A stretch of DNA of 64,000 nt from Nitrosococcus watsonii C-113. Lineage in GTDB: Bacteria; Pseudomonadota; Gammaproteobacteria; Nitrosococcales; Nitrosococcaceae. The notes beneath the pieces are model-generated. The model was not told the DNA's origin and ran no database searches. It was given only the letters and a program-made list of their open reading frames with translations. Made by a program: the position numbers and the translations under genes. This document shows positions 27,592 through 36,116 of this stretch, piece by piece; position 1 is the stretch's first letter, and each line of letters begins with the position of its first letter. The DNA lies in NCBI RefSeq assembly GCF_000143085.1, contig NC_014315.1, forward strand, positions 3,192,001 to 3,256,000, given 5' to 3'.

Positions 27592-29868
27592 TTACATCAC
27601 TTTTAAAACCACCATAGTGACATCATCCCTAAAATTTTCGCTTTCGCAGAAAGTTTGTAAATTTTTTACAATGACCTTGATAAGTTCCTGTGGTGCCAGA
27701 TGCCGATGCGCCACAATTACTTTACTTAAACGCTGGATACCAAAAAATTCACCCCGCTTACTCTCCGCTTCTATAATACCGTCGGTATAAAGAAATACGA
27801 GATCTCCCTTTTCAAGAAAGGTTCTCTTCTCTTCAAAGGAAACGTCTTTCTTAACCCCAAAAATTAACCCATCTGCTTCTAACTTATTGCATATTGCTTC
27901 ATTACGACGTAATAGCAAAGGGGGATTATGGCCCGCGCTTGCATAATTAATTCCTCCCGTCGCAATATGGTACTGCATATAGAACATGGTAATGAAATGA
28001 TCAGCTCCATTTAAGTCTTCATAAAGTGAATCATTTAAAGCAGCAAGAGTATTAGCGGCGGTGAATTTTGATCGCATGTGTGTTTTCAAGGCGCTACGAG
28101 TTTCAACCATAAAAAGGGCTGGACCCACAGAATGACCAGAGACATCGGCAATGGTTACATCCACGGTATTATCAGGTTGGCGATAATAATAATCAAAATA
28201 GTCTCCCCCCACCTGAGACGCAGGGAGGCAATGACCAACAACCTGGACTTCAGGTAACACCAAGGATTCTGTAGGCAGTAAGGATTCTTGGATTTGCTGT
28301 GCAATCCTCAACTCGTTGTGTGCTACCGCAAGGCTTATTTGCGTCCGCCGGATCAATTCCTGGGCTTCAAGCTGTTTGGTAATATCTCGATCAAGACCTC
28401 GCCATTTGACGATTTGGCCTCGTTCATCCAGAATGGGTTCACCGCTAGACTCCGTAAAAACTTCACGGCCATCTTTGTGGCGATAGCGACAAACAATGCG
28501 AAAGAACCGCTTCCCATCGCGCGAGCTCTTACAAGCTATGCTCTCCTGAGATTCTAGGGTAAAGAACTCGCAGTAATGCTTGCCGAACATTTCCTTAGGT
28601 TCATATCCCAGTATTTCCTTAACTGCCCCGCTGCAATAGGTAAAACGCCTGGAGGAATCTTGTTCCCATATCCACTCGCCGGTCATCTTAGCAACCTGGC
28701 GAAACCTTTCTTCACTTTCTTGAAGAGCCTTTTCGATTTGTTTACGCTCAGAAATATCTTCCCCAATAGCGAGAAAATGGGTAATCTCACCTTGAGGACT
28801 CTTAATAGGTGAAATGTGTTCTAATATCCAATAGATTTCTCCATTCTTTTTTTTGTCTTGTATCTCCCTTCGCCATTCTCCTCCAGAAGTAATAGTACTC
28901 CATAGCTGTTGATATGCTTCCGGCGAAGTCTTTCCTGATTGCAGGATGCGTGGATTTCTCCCAATAATCTCTTCTCTGCGGTAACCAGTTAATTCGGTGA
29001 ATTTAGCATTCACATATTGAATTTTGCCCTCGGTATCGGTAATAGTTACCGCAACTGGGCTCTGCTCCAAAGCCCTAGATAGCCATAACAGATCTTTCTC
29101 TCTTTGCTTGCGCCGGGTAATATCGCGGGTAATTATTGCTGCGCCAATAATATGACTTTGGCTATCCCGGATAGGAGAAATGGTAAGAGAAACATGTATT
29201 TTTCTGCCATTCTTCCTCTTGCGTACTGTCTCAAATTGTTTAATGCACTCACCGCGCCGAATATGCTGAAGAATTTGCGGTATTTCATCGGCTCGATCAG
29301 AGGGCGCGAGAATAGAGATAGATTGGCCGCAAACTTCCTTGGCCATATAGCCGTATATTCGTTCAGCAGCAGCATTCCAGCTTACAATAATGCCATCAAG
29401 AGTCTTGCTAAGCATCGCATCTTCGGACGACTCGACAATAGCAGCAAGCCTTTGGGCTACTATTTCCTGTTGCTTGTGCGTAGTAAAGTCGCGAATAACG
29501 CCAGCAAAAAGCCGCTGTCCTCCGCGTTGAATCTCGGAAACCGACAGATGTGCGGGGAAAGTGCTGCCATCCTTACGTCGTCCCGTGACCTCGCGTTCAG
29601 AACTAACAACTTTCCCACAACCTGTAAGGCATTTATTATGCTCATCTGAGTATTCAGGTATGAGCCTACGCATATTCTGGCCTATCATTTCTTGCTGCCG
29701 ATAGCCAAAAAAATGTTCAGCGGCAGTATTCGTCAGAATAATGCGCTCTTTTTCACCAAAAACAATGATTCCATCGGCGACATTATTGACCAAAGCCCAA
29801 AGTAGATCGCAATTCTGTTCCTCCCTCCTTTTGTTTACTGACGTCTCAGTGTCTTCGCCGATTAACAT
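27592..29868 (-). CDS. Multi-PAS sensor with SpoIIE/PP2C serine phosphatase domain
   Basis: 758 residues from the ATG at 29868, which has an AGGAGAG ribosome site. Four PAS domains follow each other (about 20-125, 140-255, 265-385 and 390-505), with typical PAS pieces such as FFGYRQQEMIGQ and ITGYRREEIIGRNPRILQSG. A short coiled linker leads to a SpoIIE-type PP2C domain (about 530-757) with the metal-binding acidic residues in GGDYFDYY and IADVSGHSVGPAL. It has no membrane segments, so it is a cytoplasmic sensor. It likely dephosphorylates a STAS protein such as the one at 21.7 kb. The PAS ligands are unknown; PAS3 has NPRILQSG, not the LOV cysteine motif. Confidence 0.9.
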   Translation of the reverse strand: MLIGEDTETSVNKRREEQNCDLLWALVNNVADGIIVFGEKERIILTNTAAEHFFGYRQQEMIGQNMRRLIPEYSDEHNKCLTGCGKVVSSEREVTGRRKDGSTFPAHLSVSEIQRGGQRLFAGVIRDFTTHKQQEIVAQRLAAIVESSEDAMLSKTLDGIIVSWNAAAERIYGYMAKEVCGQSISILAPSDRADEIPQILQHIRRGECIKQFETVRKRKNGRKIHVSLTISPIRDSQSHIIGAAIITRDITRRKQREKDLLWLSRALEQSPVAVTITDTEGKIQYVNAKFTELTGYRREEIIGRNPRILQSGKTSPEAYQQLWSTITSGGEWRREIQDKKKNGEIYWILEHISPIKSPQGEITHFLAIGEDISERKQIEKALQESEERFRQVAKMTGEWIWEQDSSRRFTYCSGAVKEILGYEPKEMFGKHYCEFFTLESQESIACKSSRDGKRFFRIVCRYRHKDGREVFTESSGEPILDERGQIVKWRGLDRDITKQLEAQELIRRTQISLAVAHNELRIAQQIQESLLPTESLVLPEVQVVGHCLPASQVGGDYFDYYYRQPDNTVDVTIADVSGHSVGPALFMVETRSALKTHMRSKFTAANTLAALNDSLYEDLNGADHFITMFYMQYHIATGGINYASAGHNPPLLLRRNEAICNKLEADGLIFGVKKDVSFEEKRTFLEKGDLVFLYTDGIIEAESKRGEFFGIQRLSKVIVAHRHLAPQELIKVIVKNLQTFCESENFRDDVTMVVLKVM

Positions 29869-29871
29869 CAA

Positions 29872-30195
29872 TTAACTCTCCTAACAATAAACATTTATTT
29901 TTCAAGCTAAAACAAGCTGCCTCGCCTTCTACCAATGGAAAATACTTTTCACATAAATTTCAAATAGGCATTGATTACTCTTAAGTTCGGCGCTAAAAGA
30001 CCTTACATTAACCTTCATTGAAATGCCATGAACTTTACTAACGAGTTAGTAGTACTGGAATAGGGGATAATCGAGTCCCTTTGATATTTAAGAGTAAAAA
30101 AGCAAACTCCACGGCGGAGTACTTGACTACTAACGCTAACTCTGGCAATGATTCTATTTAATCATTAAGTAAGTTATGCTGTTGAAATAACCGCG
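29872..30195. other. Divergent regulatory region between the phosphatase and sugar dehydrogenase genes
   Basis: About 320 AT-rich bases between divergent genes. It contains the perfect 16-bp palindrome described separately and an imperfect AGGG/CCCT dyad near 30060-30090. A TTGACT at 30124-30129 lacks a convincing -10 partner. I see no gene. Confidence 0.5.
30036..30051. promoter_or_regulatory. Perfect palindrome TACTAACGAGTTAGTA
   Basis: Seven-base arms TACTAAC and GTTAGTA flank GA in the intergenic region between two divergent genes. It lies about 165 bp from the phosphatase start and about 145 bp from the dehydrogenase start. Symmetry and position suggest a transcription-factor site. No family could be assigned. 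Confidence 0.4.
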
Positions 30196-31386
30196 GTGGA
30201 CAAGCACCCAAGAAAGAAAATTTTCTATCGCCTACTCTCTTGCCTGCTGTTTGCCGGTATTGTTCTATGGTTTTTCCTACCCGAACGCTTTGCCATAAAT
30301 ATTCCTATCCGGCTATTTGAAGCAAGTTCCCCCTCAACCACGATTCTTCAGGAGCGCCTACAATTACCTGACGGGTTTATTATCAGACTTTATGCCAGCG
30401 ATCTTCCAGACATTCGTATGATGCGATTTACGCAGGAAGGCGACCTTTTAGTCAGCTTAGCAAAGGCCGGGGACATCGTTCTACTGGAACGCGATGCTAA
30501 TGGCGACGGCCAGCCCGAGGACCGCCATACCTTACTAACCCAACTTAACCAGCCTCACGGGATCGGCCTTCATCAAGGCTGGCTCTATGTTGCAGAAACG
30601 GATGCCGTAGGCCGCATTCGCTTTGATGCGACAGCTCGTGTTGTTCGTGGAAAATACCAACACATTGCTCGGCTCCCCAGCGGCAGTGGGCACTGGACCC
30701 GCACCTTGGGTTTTAGCCCCGATGGCTGGCTCTATGTTTCAGTGGGTTCGAGTTGCAATGCTTGCGAAGAAGCAGATATTCAGCGGGCAACGCTGCTTCG
30801 TTTTTCCCCAACCGGCAGCAAGGGTGAAATTTTTGCGTCTGGCCTGAGAAATACGGTTGGTTTTGATTGGCATCCTAGTACGCATCAGCTCTATGGTACG
30901 GATAATGGCCGCGACTTCCTGGGGGATGACCTTCCCCCCGATGAGCTAAATCTTATTGAACAAGGTGGATTTTATGGCTGGCCCTATGCCTATGGAGATA
31001 AAATTCCCGATCCTAGCTTGGGTCCAGGCCATCAAGAAGCTATTCAAAATAGCATTGCGCCCGTCTATCACTTCGCCGCTCATACAGCTCCCCTTGGCAT
31101 CACCTTCTTGCGCGGTAAGCAGCTTCCACCCGCCTATCAGGAAGCGGCTTTAGTGGCACTTCATGGCTCCTGGAATCGAACCGAGAAACAGGGCTACGAA
31201 ATTGTCTCTTTACACTTTAATAAGGCAGGAGAGATCAGCGACCGCAAGTTTGCTACTGGCTTCGAAATAGATGGAAATGTCATTGGGCGCCCAGTGGATG
31301 TGGCGGAAGGCCCCGATGGAGCCATCTATATCACCGATGATTTCACAGGCAGCATTTATCGTGTGAGCTATCTATCAAATCCCTAG
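30196..31386 (+). CDS. PQQ-dependent soluble aldose/sorbosone-type dehydrogenase
   Basis: 396 residues from a GTG start. An N-terminal membrane anchor or signal (about 9-28) precedes a six-bladed propeller of the GSDH/sorbosone dehydrogenase family. Typical pieces are LTQLNQPHGIGLHQGWLYVAET, DGWLYVSVGSSCNACEE, SGLRNTVGFDWHPSTHQLYGTDNGRD, and PEGPDGAIYITDDFTG-like blade ends (here AEGPDGAIYITDDFTG). Members oxidise sugars in the periplasm with PQQ as cofactor. The true substrate is not predictable, and some family members do not bind PQQ. It stands alone. Confidence 0.85.
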   Translation: MDKHPRKKIFYRLLSCLLFAGIVLWFFLPERFAINIPIRLFEASSPSTTILQERLQLPDGFIIRLYASDLPDIRMMRFTQEGDLLVSLAKAGDIVLLERDANGDGQPEDRHTLLTQLNQPHGIGLHQGWLYVAETDAVGRIRFDATARVVRGKYQHIARLPSGSGHWTRTLGFSPDGWLYVSVGSSCNACEEADIQRATLLRFSPTGSKGEIFASGLRNTVGFDWHPSTHQLYGTDNGRDFLGDDLPPDELNLIEQGGFYGWPYAYGDKIPDPSLGPGHQEAIQNSIAPVYHFAAHTAPLGITFLRGKQLPPAYQEAALVALHGSWNRTEKQGYEIVSLHFNKAGEISDRKFATGFEIDGNVIGRPVDVAEGPDGAIYITDDFTGSIYRVSYLSNP

Positions 31387-31728
31387 TCCAACTGAACATC
31401 ACATACTTTCTCCTATATTTTATAAACCCAACAAATATATAGGAAAAATCGAACTTTTTCATGTGTTTGTCCTCATAATGAGGAACATATTCCTACTTGA
31501 CTGCAACGGTTTTTCAGCCACACTTAGAAATAATCAAGAAAACTCCCAGTTACAGCCCATGAGCCACCTTATAGCCACTGCAGTTAAATCGCCCCCTTCC
31601 CAGCCTCCAAGCCTAAGGGAGCTTTTTCGGCTTGCTGTTTCTGCTTTGGGCGCGGGTATAGCATAGGCTTAATAAATAGCTTGGGATAAAGGTCTGTATT
31701 ATTAGTATTTTATAGAGGTTGATAGCCA
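31387..31728. other. Intergenic region before the inositol-phosphate synthase gene
   Basis: About 340 bp. One 67-codon open frame (31463-31666) shows no signs of being a gene. A small CAAGCC/GGCTTG hairpin lies around 31609-31637. The AT-rich stretch 31680-31715 probably carries the promoter of the downstream gene. Confidence 0.45.
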
Positions 31729-32892
31729 ATGAGAAAAATTAAGATTGCTATTATAGGCATGGGTAATTGTGCTAGTTCATTGCTGCAAGGGTTTTACTAT
31801 TACGCTGATAAAAAATCGGAGGACGCCATCGGCTTAATGCATTGGTCGATCGGAGGTTATAAACCATCAGATATTGAAGTAGCGGTGGCCTTTGATATTG
31901 ACAAACGCAAGGTAGGCAAAGACATAGCCGAGGCCATTTTCGCCGAGCCCAATTGCACGGCTATGTTTTGCCCAGATATCCTAAAAACCGGCACTAACGT
32001 CCAGATGGGAAAAATCCTAGACGGCGTCTCAGGCCACATGAAGGATTATGATCCCAAACATACCTTTATACTTGCCGATGATCCTGAACCGACTCAAGAA
32101 GAAGTCGTGCAAGCCTTACGGAGCTCAGGGGCGGAGGTTCTACTGAACTACTTACCGGTAGGTTCGGAGCAGGCAACCCAATTCTATGCGGAATGCGCCC
32201 TGGAAGCGGGGATTGCGTTTATCAATAATATTCCTGTCTTTATTGCTAGTAATCCCGCCTGGGCCAGGCGTTTCAAAGAGAAAAACCTTCCTCTTATCGG
32301 GGACGATATTAAGGCCCAAGTAGGGGCCACCATTACTCACCGCGCCTTGACTGATCTTTTTAGAAAGCGTGGGGTCAAACTAGAACGGACCTATCAGCTC
32401 AATACCGGCGGCAATACGGATTTTCTAAATATGCTGAACCGTCACCGGTTAGCTTCTAAGAAGGAGTCTAAAACAGAAGCCATACAGGCCGTTGCCGCCG
32501 AGCGCCTGGACCCGAACAATATCCATGTAGGCCCCAGCGACTACGTTCCCTGGCAAAAAGACAACAAACTCTGCTTTATTCGCATGGAAGGCAAGCTATT
32601 TGGGGATGTTCCCATGAATCTAGAATTACGCCTATCAGTGGAAGACTCCCCCAACTCAGCGGGTGTTGCCGTAGATGCCATCCGGTTCGTGAAACTTGCC
32701 TTAGAACGTGGCCAAGGCGGCGTATTGCACGCGCCTTCGGCTTATCTCTGCAAACACCCTCCACGGCAATATTCTGATGATGAGGCCTACCGCATGACCG
32801 AGGCATTTATCGAAAATAAACTGGTAGACTCCCCCGCGCTTCCTAACATTTACCAAGAAGAAGGAAAATCACCTGTAGCTTCTCGAAGATAG
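31729..32892 (+). CDS. Inositol-3-phosphate synthase
   Basis: 387 residues of the Ino1 family, which isomerises glucose-6-phosphate to 1D-myo-inositol-3-phosphate with NAD as recycled cofactor. The Rossmann start IAIIGMGNCASSLLQG, a middle NYLPVGSEQATQFYAE, NNIPVFIASNP, and the conserved core GDDIKAQVGATITHR then LNTGGNTDFLNM are all visible. The size matches actinobacterial and archaeal-type enzymes rather than the longer eukaryotic form. A CDP-alcohol phosphatidyltransferase follows 157 bp downstream on the same strand, which suggests inositol phospholipid synthesis. Confidence 0.94.
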   Translation: MRKIKIAIIGMGNCASSLLQGFYYYADKKSEDAIGLMHWSIGGYKPSDIEVAVAFDIDKRKVGKDIAEAIFAEPNCTAMFCPDILKTGTNVQMGKILDGVSGHMKDYDPKHTFILADDPEPTQEEVVQALRSSGAEVLLNYLPVGSEQATQFYAECALEAGIAFINNIPVFIASNPAWARRFKEKNLPLIGDDIKAQVGATITHRALTDLFRKRGVKLERTYQLNTGGNTDFLNMLNRHRLASKKESKTEAIQAVAAERLDPNNIHVGPSDYVPWQKDNKLCFIRMEGKLFGDVPMNLELRLSVEDSPNSAGVAVDAIRFVKLALERGQGGVLHAPSAYLCKHPPRQYSDDEAYRMTEAFIENKLVDSPALPNIYQEEGKSPVASRR

Positions 32893-33049
32893 GAGAGGCT
32901 TATTCACATATTTAAGATAAAAGCTTTGTCCACCTCAGTAAATAAAGATAAAACAATTAGCCCTCCCCGTGAGATGGGATAAAAGATATTGGCTGTTTTT
33001 TCTCCCGCCACATGGACAGTTTAAGTGTTTCTACTAGGGAGGAGATGAA

Positions 33050-33646
33050 ATGATGGAAAAAATCCGTGCTACTGCACAGCAATATTTACATCAAATTTTG
33101 GCGCCGGTAGTGCATCTCTTGGCCCGCTCCCGGCTATCCCCCAATCAGGTAAGTATCGCCGGTTTTATCCTTGCCCTAGTGGCGATGGTGGTCTTGCTTG
33201 CAGGTTATCCCTTTGCTGCCGGTGTCATATTCCTGCTGGGAAGTAGCTTTGATATTCTGGATGGGGCGCTGGCCCGGCTAGAGAAAAAAAACACACCCTT
33301 TGGTGCATTACTTGATTCCACATTGGATCGAATCAGCGAAGGCGCGATACTCATGGCCATTGCCTATCACTTAGCCCTGGAAGGGCAAGCAGCCGCAGTA
33401 GCAGTTGTGGTACTAGCCCAGCTTGGCGGGATGCTGACCAGTTACATCCGAGCGCGCGCGGAAGTTTTAGGCATCACCTGTACTATTGGTTGGGTAAGCC
33501 GCCCCGAGCGGGTTATTATAATAGGAACTGGTTTAAGCTTTGACCTGCTCATGGAAGCCGCCTACCTCCTCGCTGTGCTCAGCCTATGGACGGCCGGCCA
33601 GCGATTCTTTCATGTTTCCACGGCTCTCCACCGCCATAACCCCTAG
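33050..33646 (+). CDS. CDP-alcohol phosphatidyltransferase, possibly phosphatidylinositol-phosphate synthase
   Basis: A 198-residue multi-pass inner-membrane enzyme. The catalytic signature DG-x2-AR-x8-G-x3-D-x3-D is intact (DGALARLEKKN...FGALLDSTLDR). Such enzymes join CDP-diacylglycerol to an alcohol. The neighbouring inositol-3-phosphate synthase suggests inositol-1-phosphate as acceptor, as in mycobacterial PgsA1-type enzymes; this is inference. The start ATG has a strong GGAGG site, and a second ATG follows at once. The end is 1 bp from the convergent decarboxylase gene. Confidence 0.88.
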   Translation: MMEKIRATAQQYLHQILAPVVHLLARSRLSPNQVSIAGFILALVAMVVLLAGYPFAAGVIFLLGSSFDILDGALARLEKKNTPFGALLDSTLDRISEGAILMAIAYHLALEGQAAAVAVVVLAQLGGMLTSYIRARAEVLGITCTIGWVSRPERVIIIGTGLSFDLLMEAAYLLAVLSLWTAGQRFFHVSTALHRHNP

Positions 33647-33647
33647 T

Positions 33648-35015
33648 TTAAAAATCATTTCTCCCTTCAGCAAGCGCTTCCAGAATAAGTTCAAGCCCTT
33701 CGTTTAAGATAGCTTCATGGGTGCGCAGCTGCAGGATACAGATTCTCAGAAAATAGCGGCCACCAACCTCGGTCCCCGTCAACATGATGCGGCGAGGCGC
33801 ATTAATGCGCTCCAGCAACGCCTGGTTTCGGCGATTTTCTTCTTCCCTGCTGACTCCCTGAAAACGCTGCCGAAAAGCAAAGAGAGAAAGTTCGGGAGGG
33901 GCGGCCATCTCCACATCAGGCTCTCGGGAGAGCCGCTGCCAGGCTTGGACAGCCAAGCGGCGCTTTTCGCCCAGCGCCTGGCGAAAAGCAGCCACGCCAT
34001 GGAGCTTAAAAGGTAGCCACAGGCGCAGGCCCCGCCACTCACGAGAGAGTTCTGGTGACAATTCACAAAAATCCAAATGCTCGCCGCTTTCCTGAGAGGC
34101 TGGCATATAAGCCGCTGAGGCGCTAAATGCCCGGCGCAGATTTGCCATATCAGGCATGAGCAGAGCGCCAGTCCCATAGGCTAAAAAGAGCCCTTTATGA
34201 GGATCCATCGCCAAGGAATCCGCCCGCTCCATCCCTTTAAATAGGGGTTGCAGCTCCGGTACCATACGAAAAGCAGCCCCATAAGCCCCATCCACATGAA
34301 ACCAAAGCTCATATTTTGCCGCTACTGCCGCAATCTCAGCTAGAGGATCCACCGCACCTGTGTTTACCGTGCCGGCAGTGCCGCAAACAAAAAATGGCAA
34401 TAATCCCCGCTCGCGATCTTGACACACAGTTTCCTCAAACAGATCGGCCCGCAGGCGAAGTCTTTCATCGGCTTGAATTGGGCGCAGATTTCTCCCCGGA
34501 ATACCTGCCACCCTGGCCGCTTTGGCCACCATATGATGCGCCTCGCTGGAATAGTAGACAGTGCCTTTAAGAAGTTGCTCACCCAGGTATTTTTCTCTAG
34601 CAGCAACTAGGGCGATCAGCGTTGACATGGAGGCCCCTGAAGTCAAAAGTCCTAGCGATCCCCGAGGAAAACCCATTAATTCCGCCAGCCAACGGAGAAA
34701 CTGGGTTTCCAATTCAACCGCGGCGGGCGCGGCAGCCCAGATACCCGTATAGCGATTAACGGTGGCGGCAATCAGCTCACCAAGGGCCGAGGAAAATAGC
34801 CCGCCCCCTGGGACATAGGCAAGATAGCCGGGACTCGCCGAATTAAAGGCAGCAGGAATGACTTGCTCAAAGATAAAATCCAGCAGTTCTCCAGGCGCAC
34901 CTGGGGTTTCGGGTATGGGTTCCCGCAGCCAAGAAGCGTGGGGATCAAAGTAGTCAGCAGCTTGGGCAGGCTGCCGGTCTATCGTTGCCACAAAGGCAGC
35001 TAGCCGCTGACCCAC
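33648..35015 (-). CDS. PLP-dependent group II (aromatic-L-amino-acid type) decarboxylase
   Basis: 455 residues from GTG at 35015. The PLP lysine is Lys274 in MDPHKGLFLAYG, with VDGAYGAAF upstream for cofactor binding and GGGLFSSALGELIAAT near the N-terminus. Family members decarboxylate aromatic amino acids or glutamate, or act as aldehyde synthases; the substrate is unresolved. The frame is open 21 further codons upstream (reading SILDPSPAQLQKLLDEV), which looks like family sequence, but it holds no ATG, GTG or TTG before the in-frame TAG. So either an unusual start (ATT) is used, or the N-terminus has been altered. Confidence 0.85.
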   Translation of the reverse strand: MGQRLAAFVATIDRQPAQAADYFDPHASWLREPIPETPGAPGELLDFIFEQVIPAAFNSASPGYLAYVPGGGLFSSALGELIAATVNRYTGIWAAAPAAVELETQFLRWLAELMGFPRGSLGLLTSGASMSTLIALVAAREKYLGEQLLKGTVYYSSEAHHMVAKAARVAGIPGRNLRPIQADERLRLRADLFEETVCQDRERGLLPFFVCGTAGTVNTGAVDPLAEIAAVAAKYELWFHVDGAYGAAFRMVPELQPLFKGMERADSLAMDPHKGLFLAYGTGALLMPDMANLRRAFSASAAYMPASQESGEHLDFCELSPELSREWRGLRLWLPFKLHGVAAFRQALGEKRRLAVQAWQRLSREPDVEMAAPPELSLFAFRQRFQGVSREEENRRNQALLERINAPRRIMLTGTEVGGRYFLRICILQLRTHEAILNEGLELILEALAEGRNDF

Positions 35016-35193
35016 TTCATCAAGCAGCTTTTGAAGCTGGGCTGGAGAAGGATCTAAAATGGACGATGCCTCGCTCTATCATGCTATGATTCGTCATGGG
35101 TTTTCTACTGTTAATTCGCTCACATCAGCGGTATTTTTCCCAATAGGCCACCCCCATATCACCACCGGCTATAGAAAAACGCGCACTCCCTAT

Positions 35194-35376
35194 TTAAGGT
35201 GAGGCTCGGCGCGCTTCTAGCCAATAGATCCGCTCCCAGGTCGCTGGAGAGTGAAAGAGCAACTCCCATGCCCATACCGAATCGTTCATCCAGGCACTAT
35301 ATCCATATTCACAACTCTCCCGATCGCGCCAGCAAAGACGGTACTTTATTTGCGGCTCGTTGCCTTGCTCCAACAT
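35194..35376 (-). CDS. Possible small tryptophan-rich protein
   Basis: A 60-residue open frame with a GGGGGA sequence about eight bases before its ATG. The composition is unusual for a chance frame: six tryptophans and five tyrosines (YRLCWRDRESCEYGYSAW and SVWAWELLFHSP), no signal peptide and no membrane helix. I do not recognise it. It lies in an otherwise empty gap on the strand of its neighbours. Confidence 0.4.
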   Translation of the reverse strand: MLEQGNEPQIKYRLCWRDRESCEYGYSAWMNDSVWAWELLFHSPATWERIYWLEARRASP

Positions 35377-35454
35377 TCCTATTTCCCCCGCTGTGGCTTC
35401 TTAAAAATGTCAAAAGACGGTGTTTTTAACCTACCAACAGAAGAAATGCAAAAT

Positions 35455-36108
35455 TCAAACCACTCTAATATGGCGAATCTTATGGCTTTGAGGCATTCGG
35501 TAAAAGCGCCGTAATTCATTAACCAAATAGGAGTTTCTAGGAATAAGAGAATATTTTTCCTCAAGGGAACCGCAGTAGCGCGCCGCAAGACGATTGGCTG
35601 CCTGATATCGCTGCTGTTGGATAGTATCGAGCCCATCACGAAGGCGCGTTTCTTCAAACAACATGCGCCGAAGTAAGCGCATATCCGCTATTCCCCGCTG
35701 ACGATATACCAACGCCGCAGTCAGCACGAACTTATCAATTTCAGCCTGAAGCTCAAGTTCTAGCTGGGTAACCGTGCGCTCATAACCCACGTTCCAAGCA
35801 AGATAAAGGAAATGACTCACTCCTTCAAGGACAAACCAAAACTCCGCTAGATTACCATCATGGAGCAATTCGGTTGGATTATCACACACCAGCTGATCAA
35901 GCAATTCTTGATTCAGGTATAAAGCGAGATCAAGGTTATCCCCGCCTTGCCGAATCAAAAGCATTTCCATTGCTTGCTCCTTCCCCGCAGCTTCCTCCGT
36001 GAGCTTGCGGACCAAAGCGGGGTCTGTCACTAGAAAATCCTCTACCCGGTGATAGGTACGAATATCGTAAATATACTCAAGTTGGGCTTGAAGGGCATTT
36101 AAATTCAC
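35455..36108 (-). CDS. Unknown helical protein, second of a pair
   Basis: A 217-residue, mostly helical, soluble protein without signal or membrane segments and without a motif I recognise. Distinct pieces are FLVTDPALVRKLTEEAAGKE and FVLEGVSHFLYLAWNVGYER, and a basic C-terminus SHKIRHIRVV. It begins 8 bp after the upstream unknown gene ends, so the two are one operon. Coding quality is good (long frame, regular composition). The function is unknown. Confidence 0.8.
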   Translation of the reverse strand: MNLNALQAQLEYIYDIRTYHRVEDFLVTDPALVRKLTEEAAGKEQAMEMLLIRQGGDNLDLALYLNQELLDQLVCDNPTELLHDGNLAEFWFVLEGVSHFLYLAWNVGYERTVTQLELELQAEIDKFVLTAALVYRQRGIADMRLLRRMLFEETRLRDGLDTIQQQRYQAANRLAARYCGSLEEKYSLIPRNSYLVNELRRFYRMPQSHKIRHIRVV

Positions 36109-36116
36109 GATCGACT

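Noticed and set aside
29000-29040. LOV-like motif in PAS3 of the SpoIIE phosphatase (NPRILQSG)
   Set aside because: The photoactive cysteine is replaced by proline, so it is an ordinary PAS domain.
31463-31666. 67-codon open frame before the inositol-phosphate synthase gene
   Set aside because: Weak start context and chance-like composition; part of it is a small hairpin.
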